Translations under genes and position numbers: made by a program | Assembly: GCF_036669915.1 (NCBI RefSeq) | Contig: NC_089322.1 | Coordinates: forward strand, 19,082,219 to 19,146,218 | Direction of reading: 5' to 3' | DNA length: 64,000 bases | Source of the DNA: Pocillopora verrucosa | Taxonomy: Eukaryota; Cnidaria; Anthozoa; Scleractinia; Pocilloporidae | Notes under the pieces: generated by a model | Told to the model about the DNA's origin: nothing | What the model saw: only the letters and a program-made list of their open reading frames with translations | Databases searched by the model: none | Part shown: positions 32,601 to 42,430 of the stretch, piece after piece | How positions within the stretch are numbered: the first letter of the stretch is position 1 | Layout of the letters: every line of letters starts with the position of its first letter

Positions 32601-35354
32601 ACATCGCATTAAAACTAACAGTTCTTTTCATCTTGTTTGAAGAATTTTACACGTAATAATTAACAAAAATGTTGTTTGGCAGGTGGAATCGCCTTGGACC
32701 ATTTCACGAATTAGCTCCACGTTCTCATGGTTTGATGTAAGACAATTTTTAACCTTTTACGCCTTACTATCAGTCTGTATATTCTCCATACTGTTCATTA
32801 TACATTTCCAGGGGTGCTGACAAGGAGAGTTTTCTCAACAATCAAGAGCTCTTTAGTTGGTGATCATTTCCTTGCGTGGAATCTATTTCTGAATTACAGC
32901 CTGAGTTCCCTAATATGCATCACGGTCACATACCACCCGTCCCTAAATGCGTGTAAGATGTTTGCGTAGGAGCCCTGTGCTAGGAAATTCCGTGCGCGAA
33001 GTCAGATATTGAATATGGAGGCATTTATTTATTTATTTAATATTTAATTTTTTGGTTTTCTCAGTCGTTCAGCAGCATCCATGATGTCATAATTTCTTGT
33101 GCCCGCCGATCTTTATCGTATCCTCTCTATCGACACTGGTCTCTGGTCACTGCAGTTCTTGAAGACACCAAAAGAATATTTTCCCTGGGTATGTAGCCGT
33201 TAAGTCTTTTTTGTGTGAAGCATAACTGTTTTTCACGTTGCGGAATTAAAATTCTCAATTATTATAAAAGAGTAAGTCTCTGGTTTGAGCCACACTTTAT
33301 TCAATATAAAACGCATGACATTGGAAAAGACAAAAGAGGCCCTTTGCCTTCGTTTTCTTCTCGGTTTTCCGGCACCCCTCTCCTCCCGGAATTATTTATG
33401 GTTGCCATCGAATTGTAAGGAATTTTGGGAAGGTCAAGGGGGGGGGGGGGAGGGGGGAGGGAGGTTACCTGCAACGGAATAGTATCCCATCCAGGGGGAG
33501 TAGCAATACTCGTAGTCGTATCATACTCTAGAAGCCGGTATAAGCACTGACAATATCGCGCCAATATTGGCATTGCAATTGGGGGTAGAGGTTAGAAACT
33601 TCATTTCCTGGCAGGTCGTCGACAGTTATTGAGATGTCTACTGGAACTCCATGCCCTGTGTCGCGAAGAAGACCCTTGGTTTCTGTTAAATGATCTCTAT
33701 TTGACGGACTACTGCGTCTGGATTCAAAAAGCTAGGTAAGATGCTTTTGAGTCACACGAATCTCTGTGTACTGTATCTCGGAGGTCGGACGTTTCCAAGC
33801 ACTATGAATGAAGGGGGTAAGATTCTAAAGAAACTGTAGTGCTGCGTCGGTGGGAGAGTATAACAGGGTAATTTAATGTTATCAACTGAGTTGATAACGT
33901 AAATTGGCCATCGTAAAGAGTTCATGCTCGATTGTCTGGATTTGGGAGAAGATTGACTGAATGTAAGAATAGTTATGGATATAGGCTAGCCTTGTCAAGG
34001 CGTTGCCTCATTACGATGTTATTATTTTATCTCTTGAAACAGCCGAAAGAAGCTTTCTTCTTTGGCGAGAAGCCTCGAACAGGTATTTGACAATCATTGT
34101 ATTACCTCTAGGTCCACGCACTATACGGACTCATATATACTACTTATAAGATCTTATTCCAGTTTCCGTTGCATGAAGCCGCAGTTTTCTTTTCCCTATT
34201 TGTAGAGCTCTTAGTTGGTAAGAATTACCGTAAGAGTAAGGTTCCTTGTTAGAAACCACTGAAAACTTTGGTTGGAGTTCACAGTTGGACCTGTCGATCA
34301 AGACTCCAGCGCATTTATCTTTCCGCGAGCGCCTCTTCCTTCGAGGTTCAATTGTTGCTGAGTTGCGCTCGGAGCACTGTCCACAAAAAAGATAATGAGA
34401 TAAGGTGAACTTATCAGGAAGAGGGTATTAGCCCTTTAAATTCCAAGATCTGATTGTTAATTCTCCCCTCCAGTTTTTACGCAATTCCTGGCAAATAGGT
34501 TAGGAGAATTTGGTATTGGATCAAGATAACAACTTCTACCTGATAAGTTTGGGTACTCTCATTTGCCCTTTGCTGGATAATGTATGAATATTATAGGGAG
34601 AAGTTTCATGTTAATCACTTTTGGGAGTTAAAGGGTTAATTAACTGATTTCCAAAATTTAAAGCTTTGGGCGCACACTGATAAAGATGGGGCGAACTTGT
34701 TTTACTTCAAGGGGCGATTTGGCAATGGTGGTGGGGGCGAACTTGTAATGGGGCGAGACCTACATAACCAGGAGGAAATAATGGGCCATTGTTTTCTTCT
34801 GCCGTGACTCATTTCAAAAGATATGTGGTGGTACCAGCCAGGAGGGAAATTCAGTTATCAGATTTCACGAGTTCAAGAAGTCAGGGGCGGAAAAGACTGC
34901 GTTATTCTTTCTATTCTCAGTTTTCGAAGCCATAGTAGCTGCCTGAAAGAAAAATGTGACGTGGTATTTTGAGTAAAATGGAAGCAAAAGTGCGGCAAAA
35001 CTCGTCAATTTTAAGTTTTCCTTTTATGTCGTTTAGGTTCAGATAAGTAAAGGCGACTTGTCTTGGCAGTTAGAAGAACTGGAACTGGCTGCATGTTTGG
35101 TTCAAAAAGAGGAGGAGAAAACTGATTCCGTTGAAAATATATGCGATACACGTGAAACTGAAAGCGACGATGAGAGCTCCGAAAGTGGGGACGATGATGA
35201 TACGAGCGACGACGGCGACGGTGATAGCGACGACGAAGATGACGTAGGCAACAAGGACGACGATTGCGTGGACGATCTCGACGAAAGAAATGAAGAGAAA
35301 AATTCTGCAACTGTTGTTGAGAGAGATTTCAGAGGCTGGTCCTTTACTGAATAA
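26632..35354 (+). CDS. SHQ1: SHQ1, H/ACA ribonucleoprotein assembly factor
   Basis: Nuclear chaperone that binds dyskerin/Cbf5 before H/ACA snoRNP assembly; predicted 522 aa, similar to the usual 500-580. Exons: 26632-26706, 26885-26952, 27774-27838, 28109-28237, 28362-28453, 28542-28619, 29078-29190, 29619-29715, 30415-30454, 30924-30977, 31509-31609, 32683-32736, 33065-33188, 33615-33735, 34043-34082, 35037-35354. Residues 1-90 form the CS-like domain (MLTPVFELSQD, KFYVKPYFLRLNLPGKI, LLTTLLAPKK). An acidic linker ends in EEFDWEFEQ, followed by YGFANQKGGIF. The SHQ1-specific domain contains GLVDIIFAYAYNHRTTEGE, SYPLYRHW, NDLYLTDYCVWIQKA and LSWQLEELELAACLVQ, all strongly typical. The tail is very rich in Asp, Glu and Ser. 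The intron between exons 10 and 11 is non-canonical (see its own entry), and its exact boundary is uncertain by two bases. Confidence 0.94.
27178..27312. repeat. Partial MITE, GATCAACTAATTATC family
   Basis: Right-hand part of the family seen complete at 32138-32346: TTTTTGATCAACTAATAATC, AAATTGATATTTTTC, and the end TTGGTCACTCATGGGAGTTA. In SHQ1 intron 2. Confidence 0.65.
27457..27640. repeat. MITE, AACCCTTTAACTC...GGGAGTTAAAGG family
   Basis: Begins CAACCCTTTAACTCTCATAA and ends TCTTGGGAGTTAAAAGG, imperfect terminal inverted repeats. The interior shares AACATGTAACTTCTCCCT and GGTAATGAGAATACTCA with copies at 34429, 46877 and 50078. In SHQ1 intron 2. Confidence 0.75.
29756..29925. repeat. 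Fold-back element in SHQ1 intron 8
   Basis: Arms of about 48 bases: CTTGGTTGCCAAG...GTGAGGCTAAGGGTGACCTT at 29756-29804, against AAGGTCACCTTCAGCCTCAC...GGCTTGGCAACTAAG at 29877-29925, with a few mismatches and a 72-base spacer. It would form a hairpin in the transcript. Confidence 0.8.
30978..31508 (+). other. Non-canonical, U12-type-like intron of SHQ1
   Basis: The intron begins ATATCCTTTT, a perfect match to the U12 AT-AC 5' splice consensus. Near the end, CCTTAAC at 31493-31499 matches the U12 branch-site core (TTCCTTAAC). The downstream exon reads LFDDKEELPLFLGLVD from 31511; an in-frame TAA at 31496-31498 lies just upstream, and no AG occurs between it and the exon, so no ordinary acceptor is possible. 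An AC sits at 31509-31510. Joining 30977 to 31511 breaks the frame. Joining 30977 to 31509, or 30979 to 31511, both restore it as Asp-Tyr-Leu, so the register is ambiguous by two bases. Confidence 0.7.
31654..32040. mobile_element. tRNA-derived SINE-like element with inverted second copy
   Basis: The minus strand at 31803-31732 carries a tRNA-like head. After it come GAGCTGGTCATTGTGTTGG, AACCCATGAAGTGGTGAAT and ATATATGAAAGTCATATAT. At about 31928-32036 the T-arm end recurs in the opposite orientation (GGGTTCAAATCCCATACAGG, then ATTACTGTGAAGACCGCCTT), giving a head-to-head pair. A diverged copy is at 42080-42430. In SHQ1 intron 11. Confidence 0.75.
31732..31803 (-). tRNA. tRNA-Thr(GGT)-like sequence, probably a SINE head
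   Basis: 72 bases fold as a cloverleaf: acceptor GGCTTGT with ACAGGCC, D-arm GCTC/GAGC, anticodon stem CTGCA/CGCAG with one A-C mismatch, loop CTGGTAT (anticodon GGT), T-arm ATGGG/CCCGT with loop TTCAAAT. A box (TAGCTCAGTTGG) and B box (GGTTCAAATCC) are good. Eukaryotes normally read Thr ACC with AGU (inosine) tRNAs rather than GGU, and the sequence is embedded in a repeated unit, so I regard it as a SINE or pseudo-tRNA rather than a working gene. Confidence 0.5.
32138..32346. repeat. MITE, TTAACCCTTTGAC...GGGAGTTAAAGGGT family
   Basis: Terminal inverted repeats TTAACCCTTTGACTC and GGGAGTTAAAGGGTC. The interior has TAATTCTCCTTACTGTCAAC, ATTGGATCAACTAATTATCC and ATTGATATTGTAAGGAGAAA. Related copies: 27178, 49651, 53661. 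In SHQ1 intron 11. Confidence 0.8.
32356..32575. repeat. Dispersed element, copy 2 (ATTGGTTCTCACTTATGATC family)
   Basis: Matches 20698-20900 over most of its length, including TATTGGAGGACAGACGTATA and GACGTCATCATTAAAACTTT, and continues with CACGAGGCGCAGCCAACTTG. The same CGAGGCGCAGCC motif occurs near 15212 in a carboxypeptidase intron. Confidence 0.85.
32749..32881. repeat. Partial MITE, TTAACCTTTTACACC family
   Basis: Starts TTAACCTTTTACGCCTTACT and shares TTCTCCATACTGTTC, GGGTGCTGACAAGGAGAG and TTTAGTTGGTGATCATTTCC with complete copies. The right end is missing. It starts about 12 bases after the exon 12 donor of SHQ1. Confidence 0.7.
33430..33560. repeat. G-tract repeat
   Basis: A run of 12 or more G followed by AGGGGGGAGGGAGG, then GGGGGAGTAGCAATACTCGT. 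A similar arrangement (G tracts, then GGGGAAGTAGAAATGCTCGT) is at 60148-60250. The G tracts could form quadruplexes on the plus strand. Confidence 0.6.
33821..33922. repeat. Fold-back MITE fragment, TATCAACTGAGTTGATAA family
   Basis: TTCTAAAGAAACTGTAGTGC, GGTGGGAGAGTATAACAGGG, TATCAACTGAGTTGATAACG and TCGTAAAGAGTTC in order, as in 12492-12680. In SHQ1 intron 14. Confidence 0.8.
34429..34639. repeat. MITE, GCCCTTTAAATTCC...GGGAGTTAAAGGGTTAA family
   Basis: Inverse orientation of the 46877 family: left end TTAGCCCTTTAAATTCCAAG, interior GATCTGATTGTTAATTCTCC and AACTTCTACCTGATAAG, right end TTGGGAGTTAAAGGGTTAA. In SHQ1 intron 15. Confidence 0.75.
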
Positions 35355-37381
35355 GGAGATTAAAAAGGATTCAAATTAAACTCCTATCAGTTACAATTCT
35401 GCTGATCTGCAAAGAGGATTTTGGTTACAGACATTGACAACAGCTGTTGGTCGCACGACTCTCCGCCCCTCCCCCTCGGAGTTCCACAAATGTCTAGCCA
35501 GTTTCACAATGGCCAGGAGTCGATGGATCTGCGATAAACTTTGATCATTAGTAAGCATTAATCTGGACTGACCCGGTTCAAATTTCTTTCGTTGAAATGG
35601 CAATCGATAACACCCACAATCTTAAAACAATTTGAACCACGCAGTGTTAAGTGTCTATTGTTCGGGTCCTGACATCAAAACAAAGAAAGGTTAATTTTTT
35701 GAAAATTATAGATATTAAGTTATTTATACAGCACATACAAGTTATAGTTCTAACATATATCATTACTTAACTTAACTTACGAGGCTTACATTTCTTACGT
35801 AACAAGGATAACTAACAGAACTAGTCTTCAGTCGAACCGGTATTCAGCGGCACCGTATTAAGCGGTCATACTGTATAAGCAATGGTTGCTAAAGTCCTTA
35901 ATTTGTTTCCCCTCAATCACTATAATTTTCACCTATGTTAAACTGTTGCGGTCACCCTTTACCAAGTTCCAACGATCTGGTTGTATTGTCTTCCACCTGT
36001 ATTAAGCGGTCACTTACAGCCCAACCACTTAAACTGAGAATAATCTTTCAAGTAATTTACAATCTATGTTTCTCTTCCAAAATCAAAGTAAGTAAGTAGT
36101 ATTTTTGAGCGAGATTTTGTACATTGAGTGGTCAACTTTGGCATAAAATGGCGTTTTGTACCGTGTTTTATAATATCCCTTATCTGTGGAACCTGTATTA
36201 AGCGGTAAACCATTCCTCGTGGGTTACCGCCTATTACAGGTTCGACTGTAGTTTACCCAGCGAACACTGATATCCAACATGCACCTACAACGGGTATACT
36301 TTCACGCCTTAACAGATATACATTACTCGCGCAGACTGCTGTTAATTTTGAAACAACTCAGGTCTGGCTAGTTACATAGCAGCAAACAATGATTGGATCT
36401 GTGATGGTCTTTGATAACATTTGTATAGTTATCTATAGTTGTATAGTTGTATTGTTATCTATTTGCCGGTAGATAACATCAACAATCTTAGAAAACTTGA
36501 ATGACAAAAAACTTCAAAGGCCCCGTTGCTCAGATCGTACCCTCAAGTCGGAGAGGGCTCGTACGGACATTAAAAGCAGAAACAAGCTCGCTCTACTGCA
36601 TCGTGCATTCCCTTTTTTAGGCCCTGCAGATTCTCCCCAGTTCAGATTTGCAGTTAGAACTTGGCAGCGCTGAGTTTGCTTTTACACCACGCTTCGAGAA
36701 GAGTAACTTTGGTTAGATCGGGAAAAATTTCAAATTTTTTTCAAGGCTCATTTTAAGCTGTCAACGACTAAAATCCTGAGGTATATCTGTTCTCACTGAC
36801 CAAAAATAAAGGCTGATGGACTTCACGCATCTTTCATGCCGTTCAGTTATTCACATTTCTGCTGCTTCCTTATTTCATTTCCTGCCGGTTTTTTTTTTTG
36901 TTTTTGCTTCAGCAAACCGAAAGCATAACAGGGCTTTTGTCTGCCACCTATCAACCACAGTATTGTTCGTGTGTTTCGCTTGCGTGTCCTAAGAGTTTAG
37001 CAGCGCTTTCTGGAAGAGATTTGCGGGGCATACAGGTCACTCAAAGATGCAATCCACTTCGTAGTAACACCCTCTTGACTAAATTCATCAGAATTCTCTT
37101 CCAGGAAAAGCGAAAAGAAGAACTTATGTTCGGAATCACAATATTTGAAAAAGTTGTTCCATCACTGCTCTGAGCGTTGTCCAAAGTCAAGAACAATAGA
37201 AACGTGACTGGAAGCATGTTGTTTACTCTAGAAGGAATCAAAATGTTGCAAAGTGATCATTTTGATAAAAAAATACTTGACCTCTCAAATTGCGTAATTT
37301 TCTGAATAGTAACCAAATATGGACTATTGTGTATGTTAAGTTCAGTCTCTTGTAAACCTCGTCCAGGCGAGTCGCACAATA
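35355..37381. other. Intergenic DNA, SHQ1 to amine oxidase
   Basis: Contains the inverted-repeat element at 35829-36250. An open frame at 36898-37173 lacks domains or splice support. No TATA box is obvious before the amine oxidase start. The SHQ1 3' end has no nearby AATAAA; ATTAAA occurs just after the stop, near 35359. Confidence 0.45.
35829..36250. mobile_element. Inverted-repeat element with internal TATTAAGCGGTCA repeats
   Basis: Ends CAGTCGAACCGGTATTCAGC (35829) and the inverse GCCTATTACAGGTTCGACTG (about 36230-36249). Inside, the unit GTATTAAGCGGTCA recurs near 35855, 35999 and 36188, and in inverse near the right end as TTACCGCCTATTAC. Subterminal motif repeats suggest a non-autonomous DNA transposon. 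Confidence 0.65.
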
Positions 37382-39763
37382 ATGGCGGATAAGAACGGCG
37401 ACAAATCGAATCTTATTTTGAAAATCCTGCTAGCGATCTTTGTTCTGCTTTCGTTAGCTCTGCTTATTGCGTTAATTGTGGTCGCTACCAGAAATAACAA
37501 GGACAGCACTGCAGAAATCGGAGATTCAGCTCCTAATATTGGAGACTGCCCCGAAACCACGGAGCTGAGTGCACCATCAAAGGCCTCACATGGGTGGAGA
37601 GAGCTCTACCAAGACTTATCCAAGGAGGAGATTATTGCAGTACGGGACTATATCATCAAGCAACCGTCCCTGAACGTAACAGCCTACGAAAATGCCAACA
37701 TCAACGACAACTATATTTACTTGATCGAGCTGCAACAACCGGTAAAATCTGAAGCGCTTGCTTACCTTGACACGAACAACGCCCCGAAACCTGCACGGAA
37801 GGCTCGAGTGGTTTTGTACAATGGGGGGAAAGCGAACCCGGACGTGACGGAATATCTGGTGAGTCCAGTCGAAAAACCTAGTCAGCACAAAGAAACGAAA
37901 GGTCCTGGTCAGAAATATCCGATCCCATTCAACACGCGATTCCCAGACCCTAAAGAGTTCGATTTCATGGGCAAATTAATTCGCAATTTAACCTCGCACC
38001 CTGGCGTCGATAAACTCCTCAAAGAGAGCACCGACGGTTACTCGATGTTGGATTGTGTGAAGCCAAAGTGTTTAACATGGGGCTCGGCTGCTCCTAGTAC
38101 GTTCAAGATAAACGAGCGTAAAACATGGACTTGGTTGATGCGGGATTTGATTGGATATTACATTCATCCCGTGGGTTTTGAAATGCGTCTGGATACAAGC
38201 GGCAACGACTTGTCCGTCTGGAAAGTGGATAAAATATTTTACAACAACGCAACTTATGACACTGTAGATGAATTAGTGAACGCCTTTAACAGCGGATCGA
38301 AGATGCCTGTTTTCGAAGCGCCGGAAGAGAACGGAAGATTCTCAACTTATGAGCGACGTGGGAACAAAGAACCCGCCAAGCCACTTCGAAATCCTCAGCT
38401 CTACGAGCCCGATGGCAAGCGGTACACGGTCAGCGGACGTCACATAGAATACATGGGCTGGAGTTTTTGTTTCCGGTCGCGGACCTCCTCCGGTATCCAA
38501 CTGTTCGACATCCGGTTTAAGGGTGACAGGATTGTCTACGAGCTGAGCGCGCAGGAGGCTGAGGCGTTTTATTCCGGTTGGGCGCCGAAGCCGATGTTTA
38601 CCAATTTCCTTGATACCGCTTGGAACATGGGATCCATGAGTTTTGAATTGCTTCGTGGTGTGGACTGTCCTAACACAGCAACGTTCTTTGACCTGACACA
38701 TTTTATTGGTGTTAAAGAGCCAGCGGTGTACAAGAACGCGGTCTGCATTTTTGAACAAGACATGGGGATTCCCCTACGACGACATTATGACACTGATTTT
38801 CAAGGTAGCTACAACTTCTATGGTGGGGTCCCTGGGAGCGCATTAATCCTTCGAACAGCCTCGACTACATACAATTACGATTACGTTCTCGATTACATTT
38901 TCTATCCCAATGGTGTGTTGGAAGTGAGAACCACAACCAGTGGTTACGCACAAACTACTTTCTACACCCCTGACGAAGACCCCTATGCATACCAGATCCA
39001 CCCCAAGATGGCGGGAAGCCTACATGATCACATTTTTAACTACAAAGTCGACATTGATGTACGTGGCACTAAAAACTCCCATCAGACTGTCGAGGTTGGC
39101 CTGGAAAACATCACTAATCCTTGGTTTCCCGGCGACCGACACGTACAAAAGATCCTGAAGCGCCGAGTTCGAACAAATGAGCGCGATGCAGTGTATCATT
39201 TCAATTTTCAGACACCCACTTTGTTAAATTTCTTTAACAGAGAGGAGAAGAACGCCTTCGGTGTCCATCGTGGTTATCGCATTCAGATCAGGGACATGAT
39301 GAAGCAGATGATCCCCGAGGCATTTCCCATGATAAAGGGCGCGGCTTGGTCCCTGAACCAGATGACGGTCACGAAGCAAAAGGACTCCGAAGAGAAGAGC
39401 TCCTGTATGTACAATCAACTAGACATGGCTGACCCCGTGTTGGACTTCACAAAGTTTTACGCTGATAACGAAGGCATCGAAAATGAAGATCTGGTCGCTT
39501 GGGTCACCATTGGAATGATGCATGTCATGCACTCGGAAGATGTCCCCAATACAGCAACCCCTGGGAACTCTGCAAGCTTCTACCTGAGGCCCTTCAGCTA
39601 CTTTGACGAGGATCCATCCATGGGGATGTATGACGGAGTCGTCATCAAGCCCAAGGCTGGTGGTGGCAGTGACATCGACACTCTGGGATCTCCAAAGACG
39701 CAGTCAACCTGTGCCCCTAAGAATAAACCCATTGAGTTTTTTGGCCGTTATGGAAACTATTAG
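37382..39763 (+). CDS. Membrane-anchored copper amine oxidase (AOC family), intronless
   Basis: Primary-amine oxidase, 793 aa in one exon; oxidises amines to aldehydes, releasing hydrogen peroxide and ammonia. Closest by eye to vertebrate AOC3-type enzymes. An N-terminal signal anchor (about residues 11-35, LILKILLAIFVLLSLALLIA and on) makes it type II with an extracellular catalytic domain. Active-site residues are all present: the topaquinone precursor Y499 in TYNYDY, catalytic base D411 in FLDTAW, and copper ligands H548 and H550 (LHDHIF) and H714 (MHVMHSEDVPNTATPGN). Other conserved stretches are DIDVRGTKNS, ENEDLVAWVTIG and FDEDPSMGMYDGVV. Vertebrate genes of this family are split, so a single exon suggests retroposition or intron loss. 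The ATG follows an in-frame-free short leader. It should be enzymatically active; the physiological amine is unknown. Confidence 0.95.
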   Translation: MADKNGDKSNLILKILLAIFVLLSLALLIALIVVATRNNKDSTAEIGDSAPNIGDCPETTELSAPSKASHGWRELYQDLSKEEIIAVRDYIIKQPSLNVTAYENANINDNYIYLIELQQPVKSEALAYLDTNNAPKPARKARVVLYNGGKANPDVTEYLVSPVEKPSQHKETKGPGQKYPIPFNTRFPDPKEFDFMGKLIRNLTSHPGVDKLLKESTDGYSMLDCVKPKCLTWGSAAPSTFKINERKTWTWLMRDLIGYYIHPVGFEMRLDTSGNDLSVWKVDKIFYNNATYDTVDELVNAFNSGSKMPVFEAPEENGRFSTYERRGNKEPAKPLRNPQLYEPDGKRYTVSGRHIEYMGWSFCFRSRTSSGIQLFDIRFKGDRIVYELSAQEAEAFYSGWAPKPMFTNFLDTAWNMGSMSFELLRGVDCPNTATFFDLTHFIGVKEPAVYKNAVCIFEQDMGIPLRRHYDTDFQGSYNFYGGVPGSALILRTASTTYNYDYVLDYIFYPNGVLEVRTTTSGYAQTTFYTPDEDPYAYQIHPKMAGSLHDHIFNYKVDIDVRGTKNSHQTVEVGLENITNPWFPGDRHVQKILKRRVRTNERDAVYHFNFQTPTLLNFFNREEKNAFGVHRGYRIQIRDMMKQMIPEAFPMIKGAAWSLNQMTVTKQKDSEEKSSCMYNQLDMADPVLDFTKFYADNEGIENEDLVAWVTIGMMHVMHSEDVPNTATPGNSASFYLRPFSYFDEDPSMGMYDGVVIKPKAGGGSDIDTLGSPKTQSTCAPKNKPIEFFGRYGNY

Positions 39764-40420
39764 AGAACTCCCTCGAATAGGACATCTTCAAAGATTCCAA
39801 GGTTTACGCAGAAGGTATTAATTTTCTCTGGATTAGACGGAAAAATAATGAAATAGAAGTGTCTTAGATTTAGCTGAGGTTAATAACTTTTAGCGAGTCC
39901 TCTATACAGTAAAACGTGATTTTCAAATCAATAGAAATGTCTTCGGCTTGACACAACAGTTACATCTCGCGTTGCGTGACAGCCCAAAAATAGACACCCA
40001 TCTTCATTCTGTGTAGCATCAAAGACTCTATCAACTCTAACAGGCTAATCTTTTTCCATAGCTTTGGGCTGTTGAAGGTAGTTTCACAAATGTTTCAGCA
40101 AGTGCTTCATGAACTGTTAAGGTGTAGTAGTTTGTGATTGAAAATTAAAGTCGGCATTTTCATCTTATTTTTTGTTGATTTTTGTTAGTTCAGAAGTAAA
40201 TGGTCAGGGTGAAGGGGGGGGGGGGTGGGGGTGGGGAAAGAGCGGAAAAAGCGGCGCCGAAAAAGGGCCGGTGGGATCAAACGAAGGATGGAGAATAATT
40301 ATAACGAGTTCATGTACAGCTCTGACGTCATGATTTATCGCCTTTCCCTTCCCTCTTGGCTCTTTCAAAACCCAATCACCGCTAGCAGGAGCCCTTTATT
40401 GTAATAGGCTCTTGCCACTA

Positions 40421-40426
40421 AATAAA
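40421..40426 (+). terminator. Possible poly(A) signal of the amine oxidase
   Basis: AATAAA about 660 bases after the stop codon; a nearer variant ATTAAA is near 40143. Which one is used cannot be told. Confidence 0.35.
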
Positions 40427-42079
40427 GAGTAAAGAAACGTTTCGTGGACAATAGAACTTCTGGTAGTAATATCAAAGAGTTAGAATATTGATCTTTGAAA
40501 AAAGTTGCTATCTTTGTCGATATTTAACGGTACAAATTCAAAGAACAATATCGAAAAGAAGGAAAAAACTTTTCGATTTTTAGGCCGTTTCGTTGTACAT
40601 GTACTGAAGAAACTGAAACATAAAATGGCTCACTTGAAAAGAGTCAACGTAATCTTCATACCCTAGCGCTAGCTTCGAACAAGCTTACCAGGGCTTTATG
40701 GATCTCGGCCGTGATGTGTCTCTTACAGTATCTAAACATGACAGTTAAAACCTGATATCATCAATAATCTTGATATATGTGAGCTAGGTGTCTTGAATAA
40801 CAATTGAGAAATGGATAACTTGAAGGACTTGAAGCACTCTCTAATTTTAAAGAGCTTCCTGTGGGTATATTTCCGTTTCTTTTGAGCATACGTATTTTTG
40901 CTTGTTTCCAGTATAATATGTGTTGGTCTGCTAACTATCTCTAACGTGAGAAGCCACACATTATTAAAATGGGCGCGGGAAGAATGAGGTTGAGGGCAAC
41001 ATACATTTTTCCGCGTGATCCGTCTTCTTTCAACCTTGTGTATCTCCTGTGCTCAATATACCAGGATATCAAGTATGACGAAGCTATTTGGGGACTGAGA
41101 TAGGATCATGTGCAAAGCGAAAAAAATTAATCTTATTCAGGTATGCTTAGTTTCGTACCACTTATATCACTGACAGTCTGACGGACTGCTTAGCATAACA
41201 AACGAAAAACCTGAGTACAAGAATATCGCGCAAACAAGGAAGTGAATTACGTTTGTCGTGAAACCGTCCTAGCTGAAGTGTACGTATATTCAGTTCTTAC
41301 TCCAACTTGTTTTTCGGAGGTTTTCATGGTCGAGCGGCGCGCACGCAAATTCTTTTCCTGGGAGTGGACAAGATCATTCAAAACTAAATCCGGCAATCCG
41401 GCATTGTTTGTCATTTTCCACCCATGACTGCTAACAAACCGCAGACTTCCAAACAATTAACGTCTAAATGACATGCAATCTATGAATGAAAAACACGGCA
41501 TGAAGACTCCAAAACATATATATTAATTAAATTTCGAAGCTTCTGGCGAATCTTATTTGACTAGTTTAAGGATAAATTGCTTTTTTCTTTTTTACGAAAT
41601 AATGCTTAGGATTTGATGGCATATAGTTCAGACGTGCTCGCGCCTTAGGCTATTTTCCTGAAAGATGACAAACAACGCTGTTTACGAAATTGAAGAAGTG
41701 ACACGCCGCTGGTTTGATCAGTTGTTTATCTTTGAATAAATTCTTACTTTACCGCTAACGACCATCCACCCTACTGCCGTTAAAATGCCGCGTATGAAAG
41801 CCTTTCTAATTTGCGGTTTGTTCGGTGAGCAGGAGTGACTAAATGACTCTTAGTTCTGCCTAATGAGAATGTCGCAGCAAATATTATTACACTATTAAAT
41901 ACATAGTTCATCAAGTGGACCTCGTCGGGCAAAGGAAGGAGAGGAGGGCCTTTCACTTTCTATCATAAAAGTTAGAGGTTGTTTAAATCTAGAGAGAAAG
42001 ATCAAAGCTGTCAGCCGACTCCCCACCTACCCTCCCCCCCAAAAAAAATAGAGCTTAAAGGGCCAATGGGGAAACATAT

Positions 42080-42430
42080 GTAACTGTGAATATGAAAGCG
42101 ATCTTCGCAGTAATGAACATCACTTGAGCGGTAGAGAAAATAAGGCCCGAAAAAATTCAGGTCTGTACGGGATTTGAATCCATGACCTCTGCGATTCTGG
42201 TGCCGTGTTCTACCAAATTTGAGTGAGCTTACAAGTCAGCAAGGAGCTGGTCATTGTGTTGGCGCTATAAACACGTGAAGTGATGAATCGATGGCTAAGA
42301 ATATATGGATATCATATGAGTGAACTCACGCGGCGGATTAACAAATGAATATGAGAGTGATGTTCGCAGTGATGAACACAACTTAAGCAGTAGTGAAAAT
42401 AAGCCCTGAAAAATTCACCTGTCTTCAAGA
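42080..42430. mobile_element. tRNA-derived SINE-like element, diverged copy
   Basis: Shares with 31654-32040: GCGATCTTCGCAGTAATGAA, GTACGGGATTTGAATCCATG (B-box region), GACCTCTGCGATTCTGGTG, GAGCTGGTCATTGTGTTGG and GTGAAGTGATGAATC. The D-arm region is disrupted (ACCAAATTTGAGTGAGC), so the tRNA head is degenerate. Confidence 0.7.

Noticed and set aside
35011..35310. Arg/His-rich minus-strand open frame
   Set aside because: It is the complement of the acidic tail of SHQ1, so its composition is a shadow.
36898..37173. 91-codon open frame upstream of the amine oxidase
   Set aside because: No start context, domain, or splice evidence, and it is interrupted well before the amine oxidase start.
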